38,462 bases of DNA, from contig JAJDOK010000133.1 in NCBI GenBank assembly GCA_022340185.1, positions 1 through 38,462 of the forward strand, given 5' to 3'. Origin of the DNA: Salaquimonas sp. Its GTDB lineage: Bacteria > Pseudomonadota > Alphaproteobacteria > Rhizobiales > Rhizobiaceae. A program made the translations under genes and the position numbers. The notes under the pieces were generated by a model. That model saw nothing but the letters and a program-made list of their open reading frames with translations, was not told the origin of the DNA and ran no database searches. This document shows positions 1 through 10,708 of this stretch, piece after piece (within the stretch, counting starts at the first letter, position 1; each line of letters begins with the position of its first letter).

Positions 1-31
1 TAGACCCAAACCGACTGACAAGAAGACGGAC

Positions 32-58
32 GGGGGCAGCCCCCCGGCGGACGCCGGG
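32..58 (+). promoter_or_regulatory. GC-rich hairpins in the rplU leader
   Basis: Two mutually exclusive short hairpins are visible just upstream of rplU: GGGGG (32-36) can pair with CCCCC starting at 40, and CCCGGCG (43-49) pairs perfectly with CGCCGGG (52-58). Ribosomal protein leaders are often structured, so this could be a regulatory leader, but there is no sign of the ligand or mechanism and the window starts too close to see a promoter. Confidence 0.3.
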
Positions 59-109
59 AGCAGAAAATCGCCCTTCAGATCCGTGACGAACACTGAGAAG
101 GCAAGAAAA

Positions 110-715
110 ATGTTCGCAGTCATCAAAACCGGCGGCAAGCAGTACCGCGTCGCCGAGAACGATATTGTAAAGGTCGAGCGTCTCGCCGGCCAAGCCGGCG
201 ACATGGTCGAACTGGCCGATGTGCTGATGGTCGGCGACGGCGCCAAGTCAACCGTCGGTGCGCCCACGGTCGAGGGCGCGCTGGTCACCGCCGAGATTCT
301 CGAGCAGATGCGCGACAGGAAGGTGCTATCCTTCAAGAAGCGCCGGCGCCAGAATTCCAAGCGCATTCGCGGCCATCGCCAGATGCTGACCGCGATCCGC
401 ATCTCGGAGATCCTGACCGGCGGCGCCAAGCCGAAGAAGGCGGCGGCCAAGAAGCCCGCGCCCAAGGCTGAGGCTCCCAAGGCTGAGGCTCCCAAGGCTG
501 AGGCTCCCAAGGCTGAGGCTCCCAAGGCTGAAGCGAAGGCGGAGACAAAGGCGGAAGCCCCCAAGGCCGAGGTGAAGACCGAAGCGCCGAAGGCCAAGAC
601 TGAAGCCCCCAAGAAGGCGCCGGCGAAGAAGGCAGCGGCGGCCAAGCCGGCCCCGGCGAAGGCCAAGGCTCCCGCCAAGAAGGCGACCGCAAAGCCGAAG
701 AAAGACGCCGAATAA
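110..715 (+). CDS. rplU: 50S ribosomal protein L21 with long Ala/Lys/Pro/Glu tail
   Basis: L21 is a 23S rRNA-binding protein of the large ribosomal subunit. Residues 1-105 match the whole family (start [14 protein letters not shown], basic [16 protein letters not shown] stretch near 76-91). Residues 106-201 are a low-complexity tail of A, K, P and E that includes tandem APKAE pentapeptides, so the protein is about twice the usual length of roughly 103 residues. I chose the ATG at 110 because the L21 fold begins exactly there and a GAGAAGG ribosome-binding site lies just upstream; an in-frame GTG at 83 would add nine unconserved residues. It precedes rpmA by 53 bases, the normal L21-L27 pair. 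Acidic/basic tails of this kind are known on rhizobial L21; a function for the tail is not established. Confidence 0.96.
   Translation: MFAVIKTGGKQYRVAENDIVKVERLAGQAGDMVELADVLMVGDGAKSTVGAPTVEGALVTAEILEQMRDRKVLSFKKRRRQNSKRIRGHRQMLTAIRISEILTGGAKPKKAAAKKPAPKAEAPKAEAPKAEAPKAEAPKAEAKAETKAEAPKAEVKTEAPKAKTEAPKKAPAKKAAAAKPAPAKAKAPAKKATAKPKKDAE
461..535 (+). repeat. 15-bp tandem repeat inside rplU
   Basis: The unit CCCAAGGCTGAGGCT is present in four exact copies (461-520) plus a fifth diverged copy (521-535). It encodes PKAEA, and looser versions of the same peptide continue downstream. Exact codon-level identity points to recent expansion by slippage or recombination, so copy number may vary between strains. 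Confidence 0.9.
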
Positions 716-768
716 GGCGCGACGAACTGGATTTACCCCGCCGCGAGCGGGACGAAGGAGATAGCAAG

Positions 769-1035
769 ATGGCACACAAGAAAGCTGGCGGTTCCTCGCG
801 CAACGGTCGCGATTCCGAATCCAAGCGCCTTGGCGTGAAGAAATTCGGCGGCGAAGCGGTGCTCTCCGGCAACATTATCGTGCGCCAGCGCGGCACCAAA
901 TGGCATCCCGGCCAGGGCGTCGGCATGGGCAAAGACCACACGCTGTTTGCCGTCGCCGAAGGCAAGATCGAGTTTACGAAGAAGGCCAATGGCCGCACCT
1001 ACGTGAACGTGATGCCAGTGGCGGCAGCAAAATAA
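769..1035 (+). CDS. rpmA: 50S ribosomal protein L27
   Basis: L27 sits near the peptidyl transferase centre, its N-terminal arm reaching towards tRNA. The 88-residue product starts [16 protein letters not shown] and carries the family signature around residues 34-48 ([15 protein letters not shown]). Length is normal for the family and there is no cleavable N-terminal extension of the type seen in Firmicutes. GGAG at 756-759 gives a well-spaced ribosome-binding site. A small hairpin (CCCGC 737-741 with GCGGG 747-751) precedes it. It is the second gene of the rplU-rpmA operon and ends before a strong terminator. Confidence 0.98.
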   Translation: MAHKKAGGSSRNGRDSESKRLGVKKFGGEAVLSGNIIVRQRGTKWHPGQGVGMGKDHTLFAVAEGKIEFTKKANGRTYVNVMPVAAAK

Positions 1036-1111
1036 GCCGGTAGCGAAACTGCCGGCGTCCCATCGGACCCGGCAAGGCGACAAGCCGAAGCCAGAACCGG
1101 AAAAACCGGAA

Positions 1112-1143
1112 AAAAGGGGAGATGGGATGCCATCTCCCCTTTT
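1112..1143 (+). terminator. Rho-independent terminator after rpmA
   Basis: A perfect 14-bp stem (1112-1125 with 1130-1143) closes a GATG tetraloop. The stem has a GC-rich centre flanked by AAAA on the left and TTTT on the right, so it would work in either direction. It ends only 17 bases before the start codon of the next gene and 3 bases before its likely ribosome-binding site. Confidence 0.88.
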
Positions 1144-1160
1144 CATTTGGAGTTAGAAAA

Positions 1161-1787
1161 ATGGTTCTGGAATTGAATGAAGGCCGACAGGACGAAGTCG
1201 AGGAGGAATTGGCGGCGCTGCAATTGGGCTGCCCCGTCATCGAGACCGAACACCTGCTGCTGCGCCCGCCGCACGACGAGGATGTCGAGGACATCGCGAG
1301 CCTCGCCAACAATTACAACGTGGCGAAGATGCTCTCCTCCATGCCGCACCCCTATTTCGCCGCCGATGCGCGCGACTTCATCGACCGGGTCAAGCGCGCC
1401 TCGGTGCACGGCTGCGTCTATGCGGTCACGGAAGCGAAATCCGGCCGCTTCATGGGCGTTGCCGGCCTGCACGAGGACCGCTCGCGCTACGATCTGCCGT
1501 TTGCCGGCTACTGGCTGGGCGAACCCTATTGGGGCAAGGGCTATGCGAGCCAGGCCGCGCATGCTCTGGTAGACCTGTTCTTCAAGGTAACCGACCGCAG
1601 CCAGCTGATGATCTCGTGCCGGACCGACAACCATGCATCGCGCCGCATCATCGAGAAATGCGGCGGACGCTACTGGAAGTCCGGTAGCGCCTTCAACCGG
1701 GCGCTCGGCGATATCCAGCATCTCGACCATTACCGCGTGACCCGCGGCGACTGGGTCAATATCGCCCATCACCGGGATGACAACTGA
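1161..1787 (+). CDS. GNAT N-acetyltransferase, RimJ/RimL type
   Basis: This 208-residue protein is a GNAT-fold acetyltransferase (Acetyltransf_3, RimJ/RimL-like), expected to move an acetyl group from acetyl-CoA to an amine. Visible family features are the TEHLLLRPPHDEDVEDI strand-helix start near residue 29, GYWLGEPYWGKGYASQA around 116-132 with the acetyl-CoA pyrophosphate loop (GKGYAS), and DNHASRRIIEKCGG around 157-170. The ATG at 1161 is preferred because GGAG lies at 1149-1152; an upstream in-frame ATG at 1122 falls inside the terminator stem. It sits between rpmA and a second GNAT gene, so a substrate on the ribosome is possible, but the substrate cannot be read from sequence. Confidence 0.9.
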   Translation: MVLELNEGRQDEVEEELAALQLGCPVIETEHLLLRPPHDEDVEDIASLANNYNVAKMLSSMPHPYFAADARDFIDRVKRASVHGCVYAVTEAKSGRFMGVAGLHEDRSRYDLPFAGYWLGEPYWGKGYASQAAHALVDLFFKVTDRSQLMISCRTDNHASRRIIEKCGGRYWKSGSAFNRALGDIQHLDHYRVTRGDWVNIAHHRDDN

Positions 1788-1836
1788 CCGGACCGGCCGC
1801 ACGCCCTGAGGCCGGTTCTTCTTCGGGAACGACACT

Positions 1837-4617
<2,781 letters not shown>

Positions 4618-4621
<4 letters not shown>

Positions 4622-5916
4622 GCGCCATGCTGGAAAAAGACAGCGCGATCGCTGCCGAAGACGTCGGTGCGGTCATGGCCAGGCTGGGCCGTTCGGCGCG
4701 TCAGGCCGCCCGCGCCATGGCGCAGGCCTCGACCTCGGTGAAGAACGCCGCGCTTCAGGCAATGGCTGAAGCGATCGAAACCGATTGCGACACCATCCTC
4801 GCCGCCAACGCGCTCGACATGGAAGCCGCCAATAAAGCCGGCAACACCCCGGCATTTCTCGACCGGCTGAAGCTTGATGAATCGCGCGTCGCCGCGATGG
4901 CCGAGGGCGTTCGCGAGGTCGCCGCGCTCGCCGATCCCGTCGGCAGCGTCATCGCCGAATGGGACCGGCCGAACGGCCTGCACATCGCGCGGGTACGCAC
5001 GCCGCTCGGCGTCATCGGCATCATCTTCGAAAGCCGGCCCAACGTCTCGGCCGATGCCGGCGCGCTGTGCCTGAAGGCCGGCAATGTCGCGATCCTGCGC
5101 GGCGGTTCCGATTCCTGGCATTCGGTACGCGCCATCCATGCCTGCCTTGCGCGCGGCCTTGTTTCCGCCGGCCTGCCGACCGAAGCGATCCAGATCGTGC
5201 CGACCACCGACCGCGCCGCAGTCGGCGAGATGCTCGCCGGCCTCCGCGGCAATCTCGACGTCATCGTGCCGCGTGGCGGCCGCAGCCTGGTCGAGCGCGT
5301 CCAGACCGAGGCGCGCGTGCCCGTCTTCGCCCATCTGGAAGGCGTATGCCACGTCTATGTCGATGCCAGCGCAGAGGTGGAAATGGCAGTCGATATCACC
5401 GTCAATTCCAAGATGCGACGCACCGGCATCTGCGGCTCGGCCGAGACCCTTCTGGTCGACCGTGCTGCAAAGGATACGCACCTGCTGCCGATCCTCGTGG
5501 CGCTCGCCAAGACCGGCTGCACCATTCGCGCGACCGATGAGGTCCGAGCGCTCTATCCTGTTGCGAAACCTGCAACGGAGGAAGACTGGCCGATGGAATA
5601 TCTCGCCCCCATCATCGCCGTGAAGCTGGTCGATGGCGTCGACGAAGCAATCGAGCATATCGAGACCTGGGGGTCGCATCATACCGAGGCGGTCGTCGCC
5701 GAAAACGAGATGGTCGTCGAAAAATTCTTCGAGGGCATCGATTCGGCGATCCTGCTGCACAACGCATCGACGCAATATGCCGATGGCGGCGAGTTCGGCA
5801 TGGGCGCGGAAATCGGCATCGCCACCGGCAAGATGCACGCCCGCGGTCCGGTCGGCGTCGAACAGCTGACCTCATTCAATTACCGCGTGCGCGGCAACGG
5901 CCAGACCCGGCCTTGA
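4618..5916 (+). CDS. proA: Gamma-glutamyl phosphate reductase
   Basis: ProA reduces gamma-glutamyl phosphate to glutamate semialdehyde with NADPH, the second step of proline synthesis. The 432-residue aldehyde-dehydrogenase-fold protein shows [20 protein letters not shown] (about 137-156) and the catalytic cysteine in [13 protein letters not shown] (Cys near 272). The chosen start is a TTG at 4618, which overlaps the proB stop and lies 7 bases after GGAGG (4606-4610). An in-frame ATG at 4627 is the alternative, but it would be 16 bases from that ribosome-binding site. Confidence 0.96.
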
Positions 5917-6584
5917 ATGGCGCGTCCCCAAAAGACACTCAATTGATCGGTTCGCTTCCCGCCCCTTACCTGCGTATCCCGAAAACCGGGGATGGCATGT
6001 CGGTCGGCCTGTTCGGCGGTTCGTTCAATCCGCCGCATGAAGGCCACCTGCACGCCAGCGAACTGGTCTTCGCCCGTGCACGCCTGAACCGCATCTGGTG
6101 GATCGTCACGCCCGGCAATCCGCTGAAGGAACAAGGCAATCTGGCGCCACTCGAGGAGCGCGTCGCCGCCTGCCGCCGTGTTGCGCGCGATTCCCGCATC
6201 GACATCACCGCCTTCGAGGCGCGCTATGATGTGCGCTACACCGCCGACACGCTTGCGATTCTGAAGCAACGCCGCCCGTGCCTGCGCTTCATATGGATCA
6301 TGGGTGCGGACAATCTGGCGAGTTTCCACCGCTGGCAGGATTGGCGCGCCATTGCCGCGATGATGCCGATCATCGTCGTCGACCGGCCGGGCGCGACCTT
6401 CTCGCTCACATCCGCTCCGGCCGCGATCGCCCTATCGCGCTACCGTGTCGATGAGGAGGATGCCGCCCTTCTCGCCGGAAGAAAGCCGCCGGCCTGGACC
6501 TTCCTGCACGGGCCGCGATCGCCGCAATCCTCCACCGCGATCCGCGCCGACAGCGACAGCCGCCACGGCATCCGACATGATTAA
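5913..6584 (+). CDS. nadD: Nicotinate-nucleotide adenylyltransferase
   Basis: NadD joins nicotinate mononucleotide to AMP from ATP, giving deamido-NAD in NAD synthesis. The nucleotidyltransferase signature [11 protein letters not shown] (residues 35-45, with the two catalytic histidines) and the closing SSTAIR motif are both present. No ATG gives a complete protein: the ATG at 5997 would begin two residues before the conserved VGLFGG strand. The preceding [11 protein letters not shown] segment resembles the N terminus of rhizobial NadD, so I placed the start at TTG 5913, overlapping the proA stop; TTG 5943 is equally possible. The last gene of the obgE-proBA-nadD unit, it is followed by a 186-bp gap. 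Confidence 0.92.
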   Translation: MNGASPKDTQLIGSLPAPYLRIPKTGDGMSVGLFGGSFNPPHEGHLHASELVFARARLNRIWWIVTPGNPLKEQGNLAPLEERVAACRRVARDSRIDITAFEARYDVRYTADTLAILKQRRPCLRFIWIMGADNLASFHRWQDWRAIAAMMPIIVVDRPGATFSLTSAPAAIALSRYRVDEEDAALLAGRKPPAWTFLHGPRSPQSSTAIRADSDSRHGIRHD

Positions 6585-6595
6585 CCGCCGGTTAA
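6581..6595. promoter_or_regulatory. Candidate CtrA box TTAA-N7-TTAA
   Basis: The perfect palindrome TTAACCGCCGGTTAA overlaps the nadD stop codon and matches the TTAA-N7-TTAA core bound by the alphaproteobacterial cell-cycle regulator CtrA. It lies 175 bases before rsfS. The spacing fits exactly, but a clear -10 element is not seen nearby, so the role is inferred. The rest of the gap (6596-6770) has no gene I can support. Confidence 0.4.
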
Positions 6596-6770
6596 GCGAA
6601 ACGTCTTCATATTGTTATCGAATCTGGGCACTATTGTATTCGTCAAAGACGGTGTACACTTTCCCCCTGTTCCAGCGGATGGCGCGTTCGGCCCCAGTAG
6701 GTTTTTCGGCTGATGTTGTTCGGTGGAACGACCTGCAACCTGCGAAGCGAGGATAACGCTGACTACTGCA

Positions 6771-7169
6771 ATGCAGACAAGGCACGCCGACAAGGGCGCT
6801 GCCAACCCGGCATCCGGAACCGTCGGTATCACGGTGGCGGATGTCCTCGACACGGTGAAGTCGAGCCTTGAGGATTCCAAGGCCGAGACACCGGTTACCA
6901 TCGACATCCAGGGCAAATCCGCACTTGGCGATTACATGATCATCGCCTCGGGACGGTCGCATCGCCATGTCGGCGCCATTGCCGATCATCTGCTGCGCGA
7001 CCTGAAGGACCTTGGTCTGGCCAAACCTCGCGTCGAGGGGCTTCCCGGTTGCGACTGGGTGCTGATCGACACTGGCGACATCATCGTCCACATCTTCCGT
7101 CCGGAAGTCCGAGAATTCTACGGCATCGAGCGCATGTGGCAGATGCCGGACCATTCGGAAGTTCATTAG
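6771..7169 (+). CDS. rsfS: Ribosomal silencing factor RsfS
   Basis: RsfS (Iojap/YbeB family) binds L14 on the 50S subunit and blocks joining of the subunits when nutrients are short. The family core runs from about residue 20 to 127 with DIQGKSALGDYMIIASG, RHVGAIADHL and the well-kept CDWVLIDTGDIIVHIF stretch followed by REFYGIERMW. I used the ATG at 6771 (132 residues). GTG 6723 is also in frame, and a CTG at 6759 sits at better spacing from GAGG (6749-6752), so the true N terminus is uncertain by up to 16 residues. It precedes rlmH by 27 bases, the usual pairing. Confidence 0.95.
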   Translation: MQTRHADKGAANPASGTVGITVADVLDTVKSSLEDSKAETPVTIDIQGKSALGDYMIIASGRSHRHVGAIADHLLRDLKDLGLAKPRVEGLPGCDWVLIDTGDIIVHIFRPEVREFYGIERMWQMPDHSEVH

Positions 7170-7196
7170 GCCTTTCAAGGCCTGGAAGGGCGTAGG

Positions 7197-7679
7197 ATGC
7201 GGCTGGCAATCGGCGCGGTCGGGCGAATGAAGGCCGGGCCGGAGACCGAATTGCTCGAGCGCTATAGCGACCGTGCCCGCAAGGCGGGCAAGGCGGTCGG
7301 CATTACCGAACTCGCCATCCGCGAAATCGCCGAATCGCGCGCCGCAAAGGTGCAGGCGCGCCGCGACGAGGAAGCCGCCAACCTCCTGAAAAACCTTGCT
7401 CCGGAAGCCTTCATCGTCTGTCTCGACGAGTCCGGCCGGGCTCTGGGCAGCGAGGCCCTGTCCCGCCTTGTCCAGTCCCGCCTCGACGATGGCACATCCG
7501 AAATCGGTTTCCTGATCGGCGGACCGGATGGCCATGGCGGTGCCGTTCGCCAAAGGGCTTCCCTGACGCTCGCCTTCGGCAGCGCCACCTGGCCGCATCA
7601 GCTTGTCCGCGTCATGCTGGCCGAACAGCTCTATCGCGCCGTCACCATTCTTACCGGCCACCCCTATCATCGCGCCTGA
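7197..7679 (+). CDS. rlmH: 23S rRNA pseudouridine-1915 methyltransferase RlmH
   Basis: RlmH (SPOUT class) methylates N3 of pseudouridine 1915 in helix 69 of 23S rRNA, using S-adenosylmethionine on assembled 70S ribosomes. The 160-residue product has the family length and shows the SAM-binding knot FLIGGPDGHG (about 103-112) and the C-terminal LAEQLYRAVTILTGHPYHRA. An AAGGG-type ribosome-binding site lies at about 7184-7190. It is likely co-transcribed with rsfS. The 129-base gap after it holds a GGTGCGG/CCGCACC hairpin (7698-7719) with no T-tract. Confidence 0.97.
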   Translation: MRLAIGAVGRMKAGPETELLERYSDRARKAGKAVGITELAIREIAESRAAKVQARRDEEAANLLKNLAPEAFIVCLDESGRALGSEALSRLVQSRLDDGTSEIGFLIGGPDGHGGAVRQRASLTLAFGSATWPHQLVRVMLAEQLYRAVTILTGHPYHRA

Positions 7680-7732
7680 TTTCCGGTGTCTCGAACCGGT
7701 GCGGGCAGCCTGCCGCACCTCTGTCCCCGTGG

Positions 7733-7763
7733 TTGACAGACAGTTAACCCCTCGCTGCCTAGG
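7733..7763 (+). promoter_or_regulatory. Possible promoter for the envC-ctpA unit
   Basis: A consensus -35 TTGACA lies at 7733-7738. The only -10-like sequence, CCTAGG at 7758-7763, is at a long 19-base spacing, and a TTAAC half-site lies between the two. Assignment is tentative. Confidence 0.3.
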
Positions 7764-7808
7764 ATGGCCTCGTACGCCTGATTCCGGGAGCAGGAAAGGT
7801 TAGCAACC

Positions 7809-9182
7809 GTGTCGGCACAGGGCAGATCATCGTTGAACAGGGCCAGGCTGTCGGCAACAGCCCGCAGGCTTGTTCTCGTCGCTCTCGTCGCCGCGGCGTT
7901 GGCGGTGTTAATCCAGCCGGCACATCCACAGGAACTCGGCCATCGCCAGGAGATCTCCCGGCGCGAACTGGCCGATGTCGAACACGCGATCCGCCTGACC
8001 GACGAGCGCCGTGAAACGCTCAACACCGAAATTTCCCAACTGGAACAGGACCGCGCCTCGATCAACAATTCCCTGATCGAATCCTCCAAGCGCGCGCGCA
8101 AGCTGGAGGATCGCCTCGCCGCCAGCGAAACCCGGCTCGACGAATTGCGCAGGGAGCACGATGAAACCCGCACCGCCCTCGGCGAACGCCGCGAACTGCT
8201 GGGCGAGGTGCTGGCGGCGCTGCAGCGCATGGCCGTCAACCCGCCGCCGGCCCTGTTGGTGACACCCGATGACGCGCTGACCTCGGTGCGTTCCGCAATC
8301 CTGTTGGGCGCCGTCGTTCCCGAACTGCGTTCGGAAGCTTCCGTTCTTCTCACCGAATTGCAGGAACTGACCCGTATACGCCGCGATATCGATGCCGAAC
8401 GCCTTTCACATTCTCGCGATCTGATGCAACTGGCAGAAGAGGAGCAGCGGCTCACCCTGCTGCTGGACGAGAAGAAGAAACTGACCGCCGGCGCGCGCCA
8501 GGAACTGGCGAGCCAGAGCGCTCACGCCGCCGAACTCGCCGCCAGGGCGGGTACGCTGTCGAAACTGATCGAATCGCTCGAAACGCGGATCACCGCGGCG
8601 CGCAAGGCCGCCGAGGCCGCAAAAACCGCCGAAGAGGAGCGCCGCCGCAAGGAAGCGAAAAAACTTGCCGCCGCAAGGAAGGACATAGAAAAGCACGATT
8701 TTTCCGATACAGCACGAATCGCACCGGCCATGGCGTTCGAGGCGGCAAAAGGATTGCTGCCGCGACCGGCATCTGGTGTGGAAATCCGTTCCTTTGGAGA
8801 GGACGAACCTCTGGTCGGGACCTCCAAGGGGCTCTATATCGAAACAAGAACATCGAGCCGTGTCGTCTCGCCGGCGGACGGCTGGGTGGTTTATGCGGGA
8901 CCGTTCCGCTCCTATGGCCAACTCTTGATCCTGAATGCAGGCAACGGCTATCATGTCGTCCTGGCAGGAATGGATCGGATCGATGTCGAGATGGGGCAGT
9001 TCGTTCTCGCCGGCGAACCTGTTGCGGTGATGGGCACGCGCAGGATCGCAAGTGCAGGTGCGGTGGACATGGAGACGTCACGACCCGTTCTCTATGTCGA
9101 GTTCCGCAAGAATGGTAACGCAATCGATCCCTCACCCTGGTGGGCGGATACTACCTTGAAGAGAGAAGCTCATGATTCGTAA
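7809..9182 (+). CDS. EnvC-like murein hydrolase activator
   Basis: EnvC-type proteins sit in the periplasm and activate peptidoglycan amidases at the division site. The 457-residue product has an N-terminal membrane/signal segment (about 21-40, LVLVALVAAALAVLIQPAHP), long coiled coils (about 45-300) rich in E, R and L heptads, and a C-terminal LytM/M23 domain (about 325-445). The M23 zinc ligands look incomplete: the HxH motif is replaced by YVEFR, as in EnvC proteins that activate rather than cut. The GTG at 7809 is supported by AGGAAAGG about 9 bases upstream. It overlaps ctpA by 11 bases, and a YibQ-like gene follows, echoing the envC-yibQ neighbourhood of E. coli. Confidence 0.9.
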   Translation: MSAQGRSSLNRARLSATARRLVLVALVAAALAVLIQPAHPQELGHRQEISRRELADVEHAIRLTDERRETLNTEISQLEQDRASINNSLIESSKRARKLEDRLAASETRLDELRREHDETRTALGERRELLGEVLAALQRMAVNPPPALLVTPDDALTSVRSAILLGAVVPELRSEASVLLTELQELTRIRRDIDAERLSHSRDLMQLAEEEQRLTLLLDEKKKLTAGARQELASQSAHAAELAARAGTLSKLIESLETRITAARKAAEAAKTAEEERRRKEAKKLAAARKDIEKHDFSDTARIAPAMAFEAAKGLLPRPASGVEIRSFGEDEPLVGTSKGLYIETRTSSRVVSPADGWVVYAGPFRSYGQLLILNAGNGYHVVLAGMDRIDVEMGQFVLAGEPVAVMGTRRIASAGAVDMETSRPVLYVEFRKNGNAIDPSPWWADTTLKREAHDS

Positions 9183-10503
9183 GCTGACGTACCTGCTGGC
9201 CGGAGTTGTGGTCGGTGCATCCACGGTGATGGTCGCCACGACCGGTTTTCCGGGACCCGACGCCGCCAATGCGGCGGGTGCTTCGACCTATCGCCAGCTT
9301 TCCATTTTTGGCGATATTTTCGAGCGTGTACGCGCCCAATATGTCACCAAGCCCGACGAGCAGAAGCTCGTCGAGAGTGCCATCAACGGAATGCTGGCCT
9401 CGCTTGACCCGCACTCCTCCTATCTCAATGCCAAGGATTTCTCCGACATGCGCGTACAGACGCGTGGCCAGTTCGGCGGCCTCGGCATCGAGGTCACGAT
9501 GGAGGACGAACTCGTCAAGGTCGTCACCCCCATCGACGATACGCCGGCATCGAAGGCCGGTGTGCTGGCCGGCGATCTCATTTCCAAGATCGATGGCGAG
9601 GAAGTGCGCGGCATGACGCTGCAGGACGCGGTGGAAAAGATGCGCGGGCCCGTCAACACCCCGATCGTTCTGACCGTCGTGCGAAAGGGCGCCGACAAAC
9701 CGCTCGATATCACCATCATCCGCGACATCATCAAGGTTTCTTCCGTCAAGTCGCGCGTCGAGGACGACGATGTCGGCTATCTGCGCATCACCAGCTTCAC
9801 CGAGCAGACCTACGACAACCTCGAACAGGCGATCCGCAAGATCCGTGACGAGGTCGGTGACGACAAGCTCAAGGGCTTCGTCCTTGACTTGCGGCTCAAT
9901 CCGGGCGGTCTTCTCGACCAGGCGGTTTCGGTCTCCGATTCCTTCCTCGACCGCGGCGAGATCGTATCCACGCGCGGCCGCAATCCCAACGAGACGCGGC
10001 GCTATTCGGCCCGTCCTGGCGACCTGATCGGCGGCAAGCCGCTGATCGTGCTGATCAATGGCGGTTCGGCCAGCGCATCGGAAATCGTCGCCGGCGCCCT
10101 GCAGGACCACAAGCGCGCCACCGTTCTTGGCTCGCGTTCCTTCGGCAAGGGTTCGGTCCAGACGATCATCCCACTCGGCTCAAACGGAGCGCTGCGTCTG
10201 ACCACGGCGCTCTATTACACGCCGTCCGGCACATCGATCCAGGCCAAGGGCATCGAACCCGATATCCAGGTTGCCCAGCCGCTGCCCGAGGAACTGCAGG
10301 GCAAGGTAGAATCGCGCGGCGAATCCTCGCTTCGCGGGCACATCACCGGCCAGGAAGAGGATTCGGCAGGGTCCGGTTCGGCCGCCTATGTGCCGCCCGA
10401 ACCCAAGGACGACCTGCAGCTGCAATACGCGCTTGACCTGTTCCACGGCATCAAGATGTCGAAGGCCTTCCCGCCCGACCCAAACGCCGCAGTGCCGAAC
10501 TGA
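9172..10503 (+). CDS. ctpA: C-terminal processing protease, S41 family
   Basis: A periplasmic serine protease that trims C-terminal ends of envelope proteins. The 443-residue product has an N-terminal signal or anchor (about 5-25), a PDZ domain (about 100-175) and an S41 catalytic domain with a Ser-Lys dyad: Ser near 301 in GGSASASEI and Lys near 326 in SRSFGKGSVQ, the correct 25-residue spacing. The tail after residue 385 is acidic and variable. It starts inside the end of the EnvC-like gene, so the two are co-translated, which suggests linked work on peptidoglycan hydrolases or their regulators. A strong terminator follows. Confidence 0.96.
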   Translation: MIRKLTYLLAGVVVGASTVMVATTGFPGPDAANAAGASTYRQLSIFGDIFERVRAQYVTKPDEQKLVESAINGMLASLDPHSSYLNAKDFSDMRVQTRGQFGGLGIEVTMEDELVKVVTPIDDTPASKAGVLAGDLISKIDGEEVRGMTLQDAVEKMRGPVNTPIVLTVVRKGADKPLDITIIRDIIKVSSVKSRVEDDDVGYLRITSFTEQTYDNLEQAIRKIRDEVGDDKLKGFVLDLRLNPGGLLDQAVSVSDSFLDRGEIVSTRGRNPNETRRYSARPGDLIGGKPLIVLINGGSASASEIVAGALQDHKRATVLGSRSFGKGSVQTIIPLGSNGALRLTTALYYTPSGTSIQAKGIEPDIQVAQPLPEELQGKVESRGESSLRGHITGQEEDSAGSGSAAYVPPEPKDDLQLQYALDLFHGIKMSKAFPPDPNAAVPN

Positions 10504-10538
10504 TCCTGCGCCAAGGCCGGTAACGGTTGACATTTGAA

Positions 10539-10574
10539 GCCGGGAGGGGTCCGCTCCTCCCGGCGTCGTTTTTT
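10539..10574 (+). terminator. Rho-independent terminator after ctpA
   Basis: GCCGGGAGG (10539-10547) pairs with CCTCCCGGC (10556-10564), extended by two inner pairs around a TCCG loop. Six T residues follow at 10569-10574. It closes the EnvC-ctpA transcript. Confidence 0.85.
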
Positions 10575-10600
10575 CGGCCACTGATTCGTTTTTTTGGCCA
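10566..10600 (+). repeat. 15-bp direct repeat with T-tracts
   Basis: The sequence TCGTTTTTTCGGCCA (10566-10580) is repeated with one change as TCGTTTTTTTGGCCA (10586-10600), a 20-base period. The first copy is the T-tract end of the ctpA terminator, so the second may be a backup release site or a remnant of duplication. Confidence 0.6.
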
Positions 10601-10708
10601 ATGGCGGCGCCGCGATTGCCTGGCGCAAATCGCATTTGCAGCCCGATTGCTCAAAGTACCGATCGTCGAACGCCATAATCGCCAAAAAACATTGAGCCGC
10701 CAAGCGCC

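Noticed and set aside
326..998. Long minus-strand frames opposite rplU and rpmA
   Set aside because: They are GC-rich shadows of the ribosomal genes, full of repeated L, R, S and P from the antisense of the repeats, with no family features.
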